Below, piece by piece: positions 25,101 through 32,335 of a stretch of DNA of 34,866 nucleotides; position 1 is the first letter of the stretch, and the number at the start of each line of letters is the position of its first letter. Made by a program: the position numbers and the translations under genes. Source of the stretch: Candidatus Zixiibacteriota bacterium (lineage in GTDB: Bacteria; Zixibacteria; MSB-5A5; GN15; FEB-12); assembly GCA_024276275.1 (NCBI GenBank), contig JAJRXM010000004.1:1-34866 (forward strand), in the 5' to 3' direction. The notes under the pieces are model-generated. The model searched no databases and was not told where the DNA came from. It was given only the letters and a program-made list of their open reading frames with translations.

Positions 25101-25839
25101 CGAACGACCAAAAGATTTGTTTCTTCTGTCTATTACGAATAATTCCGTTTCAAGCTTAAACTCGATACAACTTGAAATTATTGATATGAATTCATTCACA
25201 ATCGCTCATAATGCGATTGATGCTCAAGATGTTATAAGTATAGGGAAATCATATTTTTCAGAAAATGATGAAAAGGTTACAATTACTACAGCCGGCGGGA
25301 ATGAACTGATGTTTTGGTTTACTGATTTTATTATAGCTCCACGGGAAACGAGAACAATACAATTGACTACAGAATTTATAGGAACATCTCAAAAAGAATT
25401 ATTACTAGAAATTTTAGAGTCAGGAATTAAAGCAGTATATTCTGACGGACCAAACCAGGGGAAAGCTGTAAAAGTAAAATCAATTAGCGGCAATGATAAA
25501 ATTCTTTCATATCAGGTAGTTCTTAAAGGAAACAGCTTGTGTGAATCATTTATAATCGAAAACAATCCGTTTAATCCGACAATTCAACCGGTACAGTTTG
25601 CCTTTGAACTATCCGAAGATGCCCCGATAGAATTTCAAATGTTTACGTTGACCGGAGAAGAAGTGTTTCGAATGTATTATCCTCCCGGAGGTGTAGGTTC
25701 TTCAATCGGTGAGAATATAATAGAGTGGGACGGGTATAATAATTCCGGTGAGATGGTTCTAAACGGTGTTTATATTGCCTCTATAATAAATAAGACAACT
25801 GGTGAATATGCCCGGATAAAAGTAGCGGTGGTGAAATAA
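22126..25839 (+). CDS. Large secreted protein with Ig-like repeats and FlgD-like C-terminal domain
   Basis: A 1237-residue exported protein. A signal peptide (cleavage near VSVSA/QTQ) is followed by beta-rich modules: an N-terminal domain with an Asp/His-rich stretch at 111-128, an Ig-like domain (about 184-270, VIPSESINLQAGDVQQFSA), a CARDB-like domain (about 385-495, TSVTILIRNEGNQQASSILLV), and further similar repeats. The last 100 residues are a FlgD-type Ig domain (NPFNPTI, FTLTGEEVFRM, IIEWDGYNNSGEMVLNGVYIA), the kind used as a C-terminal sorting domain for type IX-like secretion in FCB-group bacteria. The stop overlaps the start of the PorV-like gene. No enzyme domain is seen; a surface or adhesin role is inferred. 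No good SD precedes the ATG. Confidence 0.8.
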   Translation: MNLIDKYLRGIFCLFIIISIFAVSVSAQTQLIVETDNAQVNELTDYSFNFQTSIGDYAHINKGELIITLPSGFSITTLDSVELIDDYKHHNYTIKKIENDLQSIHLYLNRDKSHDDHDDDDDELDDDYPKDTTISINVTVRLSKIQNPSESGNYQISLLGLRKNKKIAIGPLLSEPFTITTASIYSIEVIPSESINLQAGDVQQFSASAFDQYGNKIEGTVFQWSLFECSNCVGQFTDSTLKVTRVGAGIAQATAGEVYGLSGQITVTPGDLSRMTLQIDETQFVGNIINHNAAIILYDAYNNLKTDYDLSANPIELFVSDGELNRYFLDNNLYQVGGVVRLKDFELIYSGLSGQVSIYADNGFVSSNIELVYFNNYDIIDVQNVNGETISTVFAGDSTSVTILIRNEGNQQASSILLVQFDWVSYADSNNLIVVHHVDPPAVGEIAELAVKLPPLANVGSFDELYVTVQASYSDGSLSGFPSTSSNRRFTVEVLEASQLSLIADSFKPDTIIHQIPFEISFEIETDGFAQTIDSTLLSVAIRDKMTQQKIADLYIGSPIPEAFINGIITYNNLPAVLNTENSFENGWYEVVMDYQLFSSGNMLTLSEPLVDSIFIFFNNQISLVEGSLTPKIVYAGTNVSFEFKINIESDAPYVFHGNESLFRVFDNSYSSSTNLFLESDSLYPGENILRSAAISIQSEQVGTDLYAEAEFKFCLPGMFDTLTFETDFTSASVPIKVLELPLVQILDLEVIAPNAPIVNSSQEIQFKATLANLSSNTLDSVALQLKSIDGNSDIIKPLMIIHNIGPFDTATVLFDVVAASMMNSLPESFRVDIADNTISTLNPVNNSAFLKIEEAASLEFSYRLNGIENIEGAVVGQGDHLHLEIEYENNGTARVTDGVYQLIIEGLSGNSPDTFTGCICADSAIDFDFKAPLIDTSIQFSFSVIEVPLDVNYNRPVVTINESINFTVISVSTSAELVIEPSFIGSNLILPERPKDLFLLSITNNSVSSLNSIQLEIIDMNSFTIAHNAIDAQDVISIGKSYFSENDEKVTITTAGGNELMFWFTDFIIAPRETRTIQLTTEFIGTSQKELLLEILESGIKAVYSDGPNQGKAVKVKSISGNDKILSYQVVLKGNSLCESFIIENNPFNPTIQPVQFAFELSEDAPIEFQMFTLTGEEVFRMYYPPGGVGSSIGENIIEWDGYNNSGEMVLNGVYIASIINKTTGEYARIKVAVVK

Positions 25840-27659
25840 TGAAAAAAATAATTACAACACTTGCTGTTTTATGTTTATCGGTTTCGACTTTATTTGCCGG
25901 CGATGCCGGTCGCGAGACTCCGTTTTCTGTCGGAGCAGGTGCCAGAGCATTGGGTATGGGTGGTGGATTTGTCGCTCTTGCCGACGATGCATCAGCTTTG
26001 TATTATAATCCTGCCGGATTACCAAACTTGAATTATCAAGAATTTTCTGCTATGCATATTAATTTGTTTGAAGGTACCTCATATAACTATGCCGGATGGG
26101 TCTTTCCTGACTCAAAATTAGGCGGATTTGGTATCGGCTTTTTTAGGATCGGTACTGATGATATTGAAAGAAGATCAAGATTTATATCAGGTGGGACATT
26201 TGGATATTCACAAAGCCAAATTCTATTATCCTATGGTAATTCATTAGGGGATAGGTTATCAATAGGGGGTAGTTTTAAAATTGTTAATCAATCACTTGAT
26301 TCATTGTCTGATTACGGTTTAGGATTTGATCTCGGCATTACTGCGAAAATGAGTAATCATATTTCGGCAGGTATAATTTTAAGAGATATAATTCCTCCTG
26401 AATTGGAATTAGCAAGTCTTAACGAAACAACCCCGATTACTATAGCGAGCGGAATTGGTCTGAAAAATGTATTACTCTATGATAAAACAATTCTAAATGC
26501 AGCACTTGATTTTGAAAAGATTGAAAACCGTTCTTTGAAAATTCATACCGGAGCGGAATTACTGTTTAATCAATCGTATGCTCTCAGATTAGGATATGAT
26601 AACAACAACTTCTCATTTGGTACCGGAATGGTTGTAAATAGAGTTAAAATTGATTATGCGTATAAGATAATGGATAATATCAATGATTCGCATCGCTTTT
26701 CGCTCTCTTTATTAATAGGTACTTCTGTTAAAGACAAAATTTTATTAGAAGAGAAATTAGTGAAATCTAGGGGTACTTTGCTGCTTGCCGAGGAAAGACA
26801 AAAACAATTTGATTTCTATAAAGATAAAGCAGACAGCTATCATCACAGTTTTAAACTAGATTCTGCCTTAGTTTATTATCAACGGGCTTTAGCCTTTGAT
26901 GAGGAAAACTCAGAAATTATCGGATTAATTGCCGCTATAGAAAATTCTATTTCTACTCGAAAAGGTGCTGAACTTCTTCATATACAACAACAAAAAGATA
27001 CCGAAACAGCACGGGGTACATATTTGGCACAGGCACAAAATTTTTATGATAAAAAGTATTATAATGCTGCCTTAGATCTTCTTGAACTTAGTTTAGATAT
27101 TTCTCCTAATTATGCGGAAGCTTTAAATTTAAAATCTCGTATTGAAAATAATATTAAAAGTGAATTACAAAAGAATTTCTCCGATGCGACAAGTGCTGAA
27201 GAGGAAGGTAATACGATTGAAGCTATAATAGCATATAATAAAATTATTGATATTGATCCTGAAAATAAAAATGCTTTAGAAGCAATTGCTCGGATTGCCG
27301 ATAATATAAATATAGCTCAACAACTTAATAGCGGTATCAAATTATATAATAATAAAAAGAACCGTAAAGCGAGAAAAACCTTTGAAGCGGTCTTGTCGCT
27401 GGATAATGAAAACCCGGTTGCTATTGAATATCTCAAGAAGTTAAGTTTGACGACTGCCAGAGAGACTACTCTTGAAGATTTACAGGAAAACAAAAAAGTT
27501 TGGGGTCTTTACTTAGACGGTCTCAAATTTATGCGGGACAAAAAATATCAAAAAGCTATTGATGTGTGGAGATTAGTTTTAAAAGAGTATCCGAATAATA
27601 TCAACACAATCAATAATATAGAGCAAGCGAAATTGAGATTGTCGACAGAAAAGAAATAA
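25839..27659 (+). CDS. PorV/UPF0164-like outer-membrane barrel fused to TPR repeats
   Basis: A 606-residue protein with a signal peptide (cleavage after about residue 20) and two parts. Residues 21-295 form a PorV/UPF0164-type barrel, recognised by ARALGMGGGF, ALADDASALYYNPAGL and repeated short aromatic strands. Residues 300-606 hold about five TPR-like helical repeats (for example YYNAALDLLELSLDISPNYAEAL and YQKAIDVWRLVLKEYPNN), presumably periplasmic. PorV shuttles cargo with C-terminal sorting domains in type IX secretion, and the preceding gene encodes just such a protein with TAATG overlap, so a dedicated pair is plausible. The TPR extension is not part of classical PorV. No other secretion components are in the window. 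Confidence 0.78.
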   Translation: MKKIITTLAVLCLSVSTLFAGDAGRETPFSVGAGARALGMGGGFVALADDASALYYNPAGLPNLNYQEFSAMHINLFEGTSYNYAGWVFPDSKLGGFGIGFFRIGTDDIERRSRFISGGTFGYSQSQILLSYGNSLGDRLSIGGSFKIVNQSLDSLSDYGLGFDLGITAKMSNHISAGIILRDIIPPELELASLNETTPITIASGIGLKNVLLYDKTILNAALDFEKIENRSLKIHTGAELLFNQSYALRLGYDNNNFSFGTGMVVNRVKIDYAYKIMDNINDSHRFSLSLLIGTSVKDKILLEEKLVKSRGTLLLAEERQKQFDFYKDKADSYHHSFKLDSALVYYQRALAFDEENSEIIGLIAAIENSISTRKGAELLHIQQQKDTETARGTYLAQAQNFYDKKYYNAALDLLELSLDISPNYAEALNLKSRIENNIKSELQKNFSDATSAEEEGNTIEAIIAYNKIIDIDPENKNALEAIARIADNINIAQQLNSGIKLYNNKKNRKARKTFEAVLSLDNENPVAIEYLKKLSLTTARETTLEDLQENKKVWGLYLDGLKFMRDKKYQKAIDVWRLVLKEYPNNINTINNIEQAKLRLSTEKK

Positions 27660-27684
27660 TCTGTTTAGATAAATTACGTTTTAC

Positions 27685-29748
27685 GTGAAGAGGGTTATGT
27701 TCAGGCGACCGATAAAAGAGATTAACGCAGAATTCAAAGCCGAAGAAAAATACTTAGACAGTATTCATAGAACGGTTCGTGAAAGCTGTATCGCTGCGTC
27801 GATGAACAAAAAAGAAATAGCGGCTGTTCTGCTGGCTATTGAAGAGGGAGCTACCAATATAATTCGGCATGCCTATCTCTATGAAAAAGGCTTAATGAGA
27901 GTACGAATTGTTATATACAAAAAGCTTGTAGTTTTTTCTCTTATTGATTACGGAAGATCATTCCAGCCAGATAACTCCGGAAAAGTAGATTTACAGAAAT
28001 TAGTTGAATCAGGTCGCAAAGGCGGTTTGGGTTTTTACATGATTCAAAAAATCATGGATTCTGTTGAGTATATTTCTACAGCGAGTTTTAATGAACTACG
28101 TATGATAAAGCGTGTTCACGAAGACAAACAGAAGGGGAAACCTTTTTTACGACGAATGTTTTCTCTCAGGTTTAAATTTTCTTTTTGGACTTTTATTATT
28201 GTCTCCATGATTATCGGAGGTTCAATATATTATTTTGATCACGAAATATCGAGCGGGATGTACAGGCACAAGCATGAAACCGTACAAGCTCTTGGAAAAA
28301 CTATTGCAGCTCAAGCTGCAGGTCATATTTTAAATAATAGGTCGGATGTGGAATTTGATGAGCTAATTATTAGCTATAAACTTGCCAACCCGGAACTGAA
28401 ACAGATTGTGTTGACAGATGCTTCCAATATGATACGAGCACATTCTGATGATATTTTATTTATAAGAAAAAGATATCTTCCCCCGAAAGGATTAAATGCC
28501 GATAAACTAAATACTCCACAGTCTTTTACTATAGACAACAACGAAGTTGTTTTTTTAGTAGTACCTATCAAACTTGGCGAAAATATAATTGGAAAAGTGA
28601 ATATTATATATACGACAGAAGGTATTTACAACAGACTGTCTGATACCCGTAAACAGATATTTCTCCTGACTGTTATTCTGCTCGTTTTTGGGATTCTAGG
28701 GATATACCTCTTGTCGGATTATTTTGTAAGCCCGATACTTAAAATCACTCACCGAATCAGAAGGTTTACATCGGGAGATTTGGAAACGGAATTACCGCTT
28801 GAGGGTGCAGAAGAATTTTTTGAAATTTCAAAAGCGTTTAACCAAATGATAACACGCTTATCACAAGATAGAAAAAATATCGCCGCTCGTGAGAAAATGG
28901 CAAAAGAGATAGAAGTTGCCTCAGAAATTCAAAAAACGCTTCTACCGCATAATCTTCCTAAGATTAAAAATCTAGATGTTGAAACATTTTATAGAGCTGC
29001 TTCCTTAGTAGGAGGAGACTTGTATGATGTTTTTGAAGTTACTGATAAAAGATATTGTATGGTTGTTGCCGATGTTTCCGGCAAAGGAGTACCGGCATCA
29101 TTAGTAATGTCAATGCTTCGTACTGTAATACAGATTCATGTAAAGCAAATGCTCTCTCCCAAAAAGATTATTGTTTCGGTAAACGATTACATGAAAAGAA
29201 ATATACCTCCCGGAATGTTTGTAACTGTATTTCTGTTGATGTATGATAGCAATGATAATTCTATCTCATATGTTTCAGCAGGACATAACCCGATGTTTTA
29301 TTATAATAGTGTACGGGGAGAAATCGAAGAATTGAATCCAAAAGGTATGCCTGTCGGTTTACCCACGAAAGAAAATGACAAATTTGAGACTTCGATAATC
29401 GAAGAAAAAAGAATAATGCAGGAAAAAGATTGTTTCCTTATTTTTACAGACGGGATAACCGAAGCTCCTAATCGTGAAGGTAACCTGTTTGGTATAGAAC
29501 GTCTAAAAGAACTTATTAAATCAAATGCGAGTAATTCGTCAATATCTATGACAAAGCTTTCAGATACTCTTGTTGATAATATCGACGACTATACCGGTTT
29601 TCATAAATCTGTTGATGATATAAGCTTTATTGTAGCTCAGTACAAAAAAGAAAAACCGAAATCGGACAGTAAGATAAATAAAAAGCAAAACAACAACTTA
29701 CCGATTAAGAACATCAATGTAGATTCAAACGACTCTGAAACACCCTAA
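27685..29748 (+). CDS. RsbW-like kinase / membrane sensor / RsbU-like PP2C phosphatase fusion
   Basis: A 687-residue regulator joining two opposing activities. Residues 1-150 are a GHKL ATPase of the RsbW/SpoIIAB type: N-box EEGATNIIRHAY (53-64), IDYGRSF (87-93) and the glycine-rich GGLGFYMI (113-120). A helix (about 165-185), an extracytoplasmic sensor region of about 135 residues and a second helix (about 324-346) follow, then HAMP (347-398). The SpoIIE-type PP2C phosphatase (about 410-653) keeps its metal aspartates: D445 in GGDLYD, D463 in ADVSGKG, D589 in FTDGITE, D644 and D645 in DDISF. It probably phosphorylates and dephosphorylates the STAS protein encoded 64 bases downstream. The start is GTG 27685 or ATG 27697; no well-spaced SD settles it. 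Confidence 0.88.
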   Translation: MKRVMFRRPIKEINAEFKAEEKYLDSIHRTVRESCIAASMNKKEIAAVLLAIEEGATNIIRHAYLYEKGLMRVRIVIYKKLVVFSLIDYGRSFQPDNSGKVDLQKLVESGRKGGLGFYMIQKIMDSVEYISTASFNELRMIKRVHEDKQKGKPFLRRMFSLRFKFSFWTFIIVSMIIGGSIYYFDHEISSGMYRHKHETVQALGKTIAAQAAGHILNNRSDVEFDELIISYKLANPELKQIVLTDASNMIRAHSDDILFIRKRYLPPKGLNADKLNTPQSFTIDNNEVVFLVVPIKLGENIIGKVNIIYTTEGIYNRLSDTRKQIFLLTVILLVFGILGIYLLSDYFVSPILKITHRIRRFTSGDLETELPLEGAEEFFEISKAFNQMITRLSQDRKNIAAREKMAKEIEVASEIQKTLLPHNLPKIKNLDVETFYRAASLVGGDLYDVFEVTDKRYCMVVADVSGKGVPASLVMSMLRTVIQIHVKQMLSPKKIIVSVNDYMKRNIPPGMFVTVFLLMYDSNDNSISYVSAGHNPMFYYNSVRGEIEELNPKGMPVGLPTKENDKFETSIIEEKRIMQEKDCFLIFTDGITEAPNREGNLFGIERLKELIKSNASNSSISMTKLSDTLVDNIDDYTGFHKSVDDISFIVAQYKKEKPKSDSKINKKQNNNLPIKNINVDSNDSETP

Positions 29749-29775
29749 AGAATTCACTTGCCAATTTCAATGATT

Positions 29776-29813
29776 TTAATTATCCTGAGTGATACTTATT
29801 ATGGGATAATTAA
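29776..29813 (+). promoter_or_regulatory. 10-bp inverted repeat over the STAS gene's ribosome-binding site
   Basis: TTAATTATCC (29776-29785) and GGATAATTAA (29804-29813) are perfect inverted arms around an 18-base loop. The right arm includes most of the GGGAT SD and reaches the first base of the start codon, so an RNA hairpin here would hide the ribosome-binding site. As DNA it could be an operator. Confidence 0.5.
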
Positions 29814-30205
29814 TGGACAATATTGCAATATCATTAAAAGAAAATAACACGAAAGATGTCTCCGAAATTCGGGTTGACGGTGTCATTGATACGCTGACAG
29901 CTGCTGAGCTAGAAGAAGTAATCGAATCTCTTTTGAAAAGAGACCGGTTTAAGATGATAATAGACTTAGCTGGTGTTGACTATATCTCTTCAGCCGGATG
30001 GGGAATCTTTATTTCACACATAAGAGATATTCATGAAAACGGTGGAGACTTAAAGCTAGCCAATATGATTGCCAATGTCTCTGAAATATATGAATTACTC
30101 GAGTTTGATAATGTCTTAAAAGCGTATGCATCTCTTGAAGAAGCACGTGATGATTTTGCCGAAATAGATTATTCTGAAAATATAAAAAAAAAAGACCGAC
30201 TATAA
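29813..30205 (+). CDS. STAS-domain anti-sigma factor antagonist (frame continues after an A10 tract)
   Basis: A 130-residue STAS protein of the RsbV/SpoIIAA type, the switch substrate of partner-switching systems. The core is DLAGVDYISSAGWGIFI, in which S60 aligns with the phosphorylated serine of SpoIIAA (MDSSGLG). It follows the kinase/phosphatase fusion, its likely enzyme. The frame ends just after a run of ten A (30184-30193). In the -1 frame coding continues without a stop and without any plausible internal start for 95 codons to 30480, so the full protein is probably about 222 residues. Slippage or frameshifting could yield both forms; an assembly error or mutation is the simpler alternative. 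The ATG has GGGAT six bases upstream. Confidence 0.88.
   Translation: MDNIAISLKENNTKDVSEIRVDGVIDTLTAAELEEVIESLLKRDRFKMIIDLAGVDYISSAGWGIFISHIRDIHENGGDLKLANMIANVSEIYELLEFDNVLKAYASLEEARDDFAEIDYSENIKKKDRL
30184..30193 (+). other. A10 slippery tract linking the STAS frame to its C-terminal extension
   Basis: Ten consecutive A followed by G. In the STAS frame the codons are ATA AAA AAA AAA GAC and a stop comes three codons later. A -1 ribosomal shift on A-AAA-AAA, or one extra A added by RNA polymerase, joins it to the 95-codon extension. Runs of this length are known substrates for transcriptional slippage, but also for sequencing errors. Confidence 0.55.
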
Positions 30206-30480
30206 CTAATCTTACCGTTTCAGAAGCTAAACCCTCAGTAGCAACAAAATCAGTTAACATAATTGAAGATAGAAAAATTACGGAACATGATTCTATTGAG
30301 TCAGCCGTTCTGAAAGTTGTTAAAAATGACCCGTTTGCCTCAATCGGTGAGATAAAATACGAGATAAATTTCGCCAATGATTCATTGCAGGCGGGGTGGT
30401 GGAAAGTGTTTTTGGTGTTAAAGGAGAATAAACTTCTTAAAAGAAGGTCGCGGTTTCGGTTTGGAAGAAAATTCTATTAA
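30193..30480 (+). other. C-terminal extension of the STAS protein in the -1 frame (winged-helix-like)
   Basis: Ninety-five codons open from AGA 30193 to TAA 30478-30480, lacking ATG and any upstream SD, so not a separate gene. After a Thr/Lys-rich linker comes SIESAVLKVVKNDPFASIGE, a second short helix, GWWKVFLVLKENKLL and a basic tail KRRSRFRFGRKFY. Helix lengths and the basic wing suggest a winged-helix nucleic-acid or protein-binding domain; this is inference from pattern only. The codon use matches the surrounding genes, supporting real coding. Confidence 0.6.
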
Positions 30481-30489
30481 TGGTTTTAG

Positions 30490-30517
30490 TTGACAGTTTC
30501 TAATTATAATATATATT
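30490..30517 (+). promoter_or_regulatory. Candidate sigma-70-type promoter for the GGDEF gene
   Basis: A consensus TTGACA (30490-30495), a 16-base spacer and TATATT (30512-30517), about 41 bases before the diguanylate cyclase ATG and ten bases after the STAS extension ends. Confidence 0.5.
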
Positions 30518-30558
30518 TTATTTAGCAGAAATAATCAAGCCCAAGAGGTATCTTAAGC

Positions 30559-32202
30559 ATGACCTTCGAACTGTCTTTGATATTGTTGCTTCTCTTATGC
30601 GTTGGAATTCTTGCAGTATTACTTTATAACAGAATTAAGGGCGAAAGAAAACAAGCAGCATTTATACAAAATTTGTCTTTGCATGAATTGACAGATTTTA
30701 TGAAAAAAAACTCCCTTGACGGGTCTGTCTCAGTAGTTGCCAGGTTGTTTTCTGATATCTTAAAAAGTAAATTTAAATGTGAATATATTATCTTTTTGCG
30801 AAAAAAAAGAGGTGCGTTAGAACTGAACTATTATCACGGTATAAAATCGTTTAATCGCAATGATTTTAAGATAGATTATTCTAAAGAACTGATGCAGGTC
30901 TTAAAACAAAGTTTTTTCCCCCGTGATGTTGCAGAGATTGAAAAATTTTTAACAAAAAAATTTATTTCAAAAATTAACCATTTTCATGTGGACAAATTTT
31001 TCCCCGTTTTTTGGAGAGATAACCTGTACGGATTTTATGTTATTAAAAGTAACAACAAAATAAATTCTGATTCTTTACAAAATGTTATTGCTCAGATGGT
31101 ACAATCATTAGCGGCAGCTTATCATATCAAATGGCATGAATCAAAACTTGAACAAGTAAATCTCCATACTGACGGAACAAATGTGATAAATCAAGTAACC
31201 GAGGGAGAACATCAGGTTGAACGCGTCTTAAACTTAATGAAATATAAAAAGGCTGATGCTATAATTACTCAGGTAGTAAATACATTGCAAGATGCCTCGC
31301 AAGTGGATAATCTTATTTTTATTTATGCGGGCAAAGACCTAAGTACGACAAAACATATTTTTGTAGGGAAACAACCAAAGAACTTAAAAATTCCTACTAA
31401 TACGGAATTAAATAACGTTGACAACTTTATTAACCCGGAAGCAATTGTTCCGTTGGAATATCTTTCAAAAAAAATACCTGATAATAATTCCTGGGTTGAC
31501 AGTTTAAAACAAAATAATGTTAATCGTATAGCATCGTTTCCTCTTTCATCAAAAAGAAAGGGGTTGTTGGCGTGGAAACAAAACGGAGAATCATCCGAGA
31601 TAAAACAGAAGATAGATGTTTACAGAAAATATCTGGTGAATATATTTGAAAATGTGGAAGAGTTGGAGTCTCTTGAGGAACTTTCGTATACCGATAATCT
31701 AACTGCACTTGCCAATAGAAGATATTTTTATAAACGTCTTTATGAAGAGCTTAATAGAGCAGAAAGATATAGCCGTAAACTTGCACTTATTATTTTTGAT
31801 ATTGATGAATTGAAAACAATCAATGATACGTACGGTCATCAGGCCGGAGATGAGATTATAAAGCAGGTTGGCTTAATACTAAAAACATCTATTCGTACTA
31901 TTGATGTTGTCGCAAGGTATGGTGGTGATGAGTTTTGTGTTATAATGCCGGAGTCAGATCAGGAAACTTGCATGAAGTTTGTCGAAAGGCTTCAAAAGAA
32001 AATCCAAACGACAGAATTTACTTTGAATCAAGCTGATAAATCAATCTCCTGTACAATTTCTATGGGAATATCAATTTATCCTGATCATGCACAAAAGAGT
32101 GAAAAACTGCTTTATTCTGCTGATATGGCTCTTTTGAAGGCAAAAGAATCCGGTCGAAATAGAGCTTTGGTAGCTTCCTCTTCTTCTGTCCAATCCAAGT
32201 AA
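30559..32202 (+). CDS. Membrane-anchored diguanylate cyclase (GGDEF)
   Basis: Makes cyclic di-GMP from two GTP. An N-terminal membrane helix (about 4-23) is followed by two weakly GAF-like sensor regions (about 40-190 and 225-365) and a GGDEF domain (about 375-537). The active site is intact: DNLTALANRR, FDIDELKTIND with the first metal aspartate, and RYGGDEF (455-459 for the signature). RTID at 446-449 matches the RxxD inhibitory site, so product inhibition is expected. No EAL domain is present. It has its own candidate promoter and stands between a partner-switching module and polysaccharide export genes, which fits control of matrix production, though this link is only positional. Confidence 0.93.
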   Translation: MTFELSLILLLLLCVGILAVLLYNRIKGERKQAAFIQNLSLHELTDFMKKNSLDGSVSVVARLFSDILKSKFKCEYIIFLRKKRGALELNYYHGIKSFNRNDFKIDYSKELMQVLKQSFFPRDVAEIEKFLTKKFISKINHFHVDKFFPVFWRDNLYGFYVIKSNNKINSDSLQNVIAQMVQSLAAAYHIKWHESKLEQVNLHTDGTNVINQVTEGEHQVERVLNLMKYKKADAIITQVVNTLQDASQVDNLIFIYAGKDLSTTKHIFVGKQPKNLKIPTNTELNNVDNFINPEAIVPLEYLSKKIPDNNSWVDSLKQNNVNRIASFPLSSKRKGLLAWKQNGESSEIKQKIDVYRKYLVNIFENVEELESLEELSYTDNLTALANRRYFYKRLYEELNRAERYSRKLALIIFDIDELKTINDTYGHQAGDEIIKQVGLILKTSIRTIDVVARYGGDEFCVIMPESDQETCMKFVERLQKKIQTTEFTLNQADKSISCTISMGISIYPDHAQKSEKLLYSADMALLKAKESGRNRALVASSSSVQSK

Positions 32203-32230
32203 TTTATTCAAGTCTTAGTTGTATTAAATC

Positions 32231-32259
32231 TTTACAGTTTAATAAGCGGAGTATATATT
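32231..32259 (+). promoter_or_regulatory. Candidate promoter for the polysaccharide export genes
   Basis: TTTACA (32231-32236), a 17-base spacer and TATATT (32254-32259). The predicted leader before the export gene is about 70 bases. The gap (32203-32335) shows no terminator for the GGDEF gene. Confidence 0.4.
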
Positions 32260-32335
32260 AAATAAATAGGAAATAATGCCGATTTTAGCAGTATAAAATC
32301 GTACAAGAGAAAACTTACTCGTTTAGGAATTTTTT

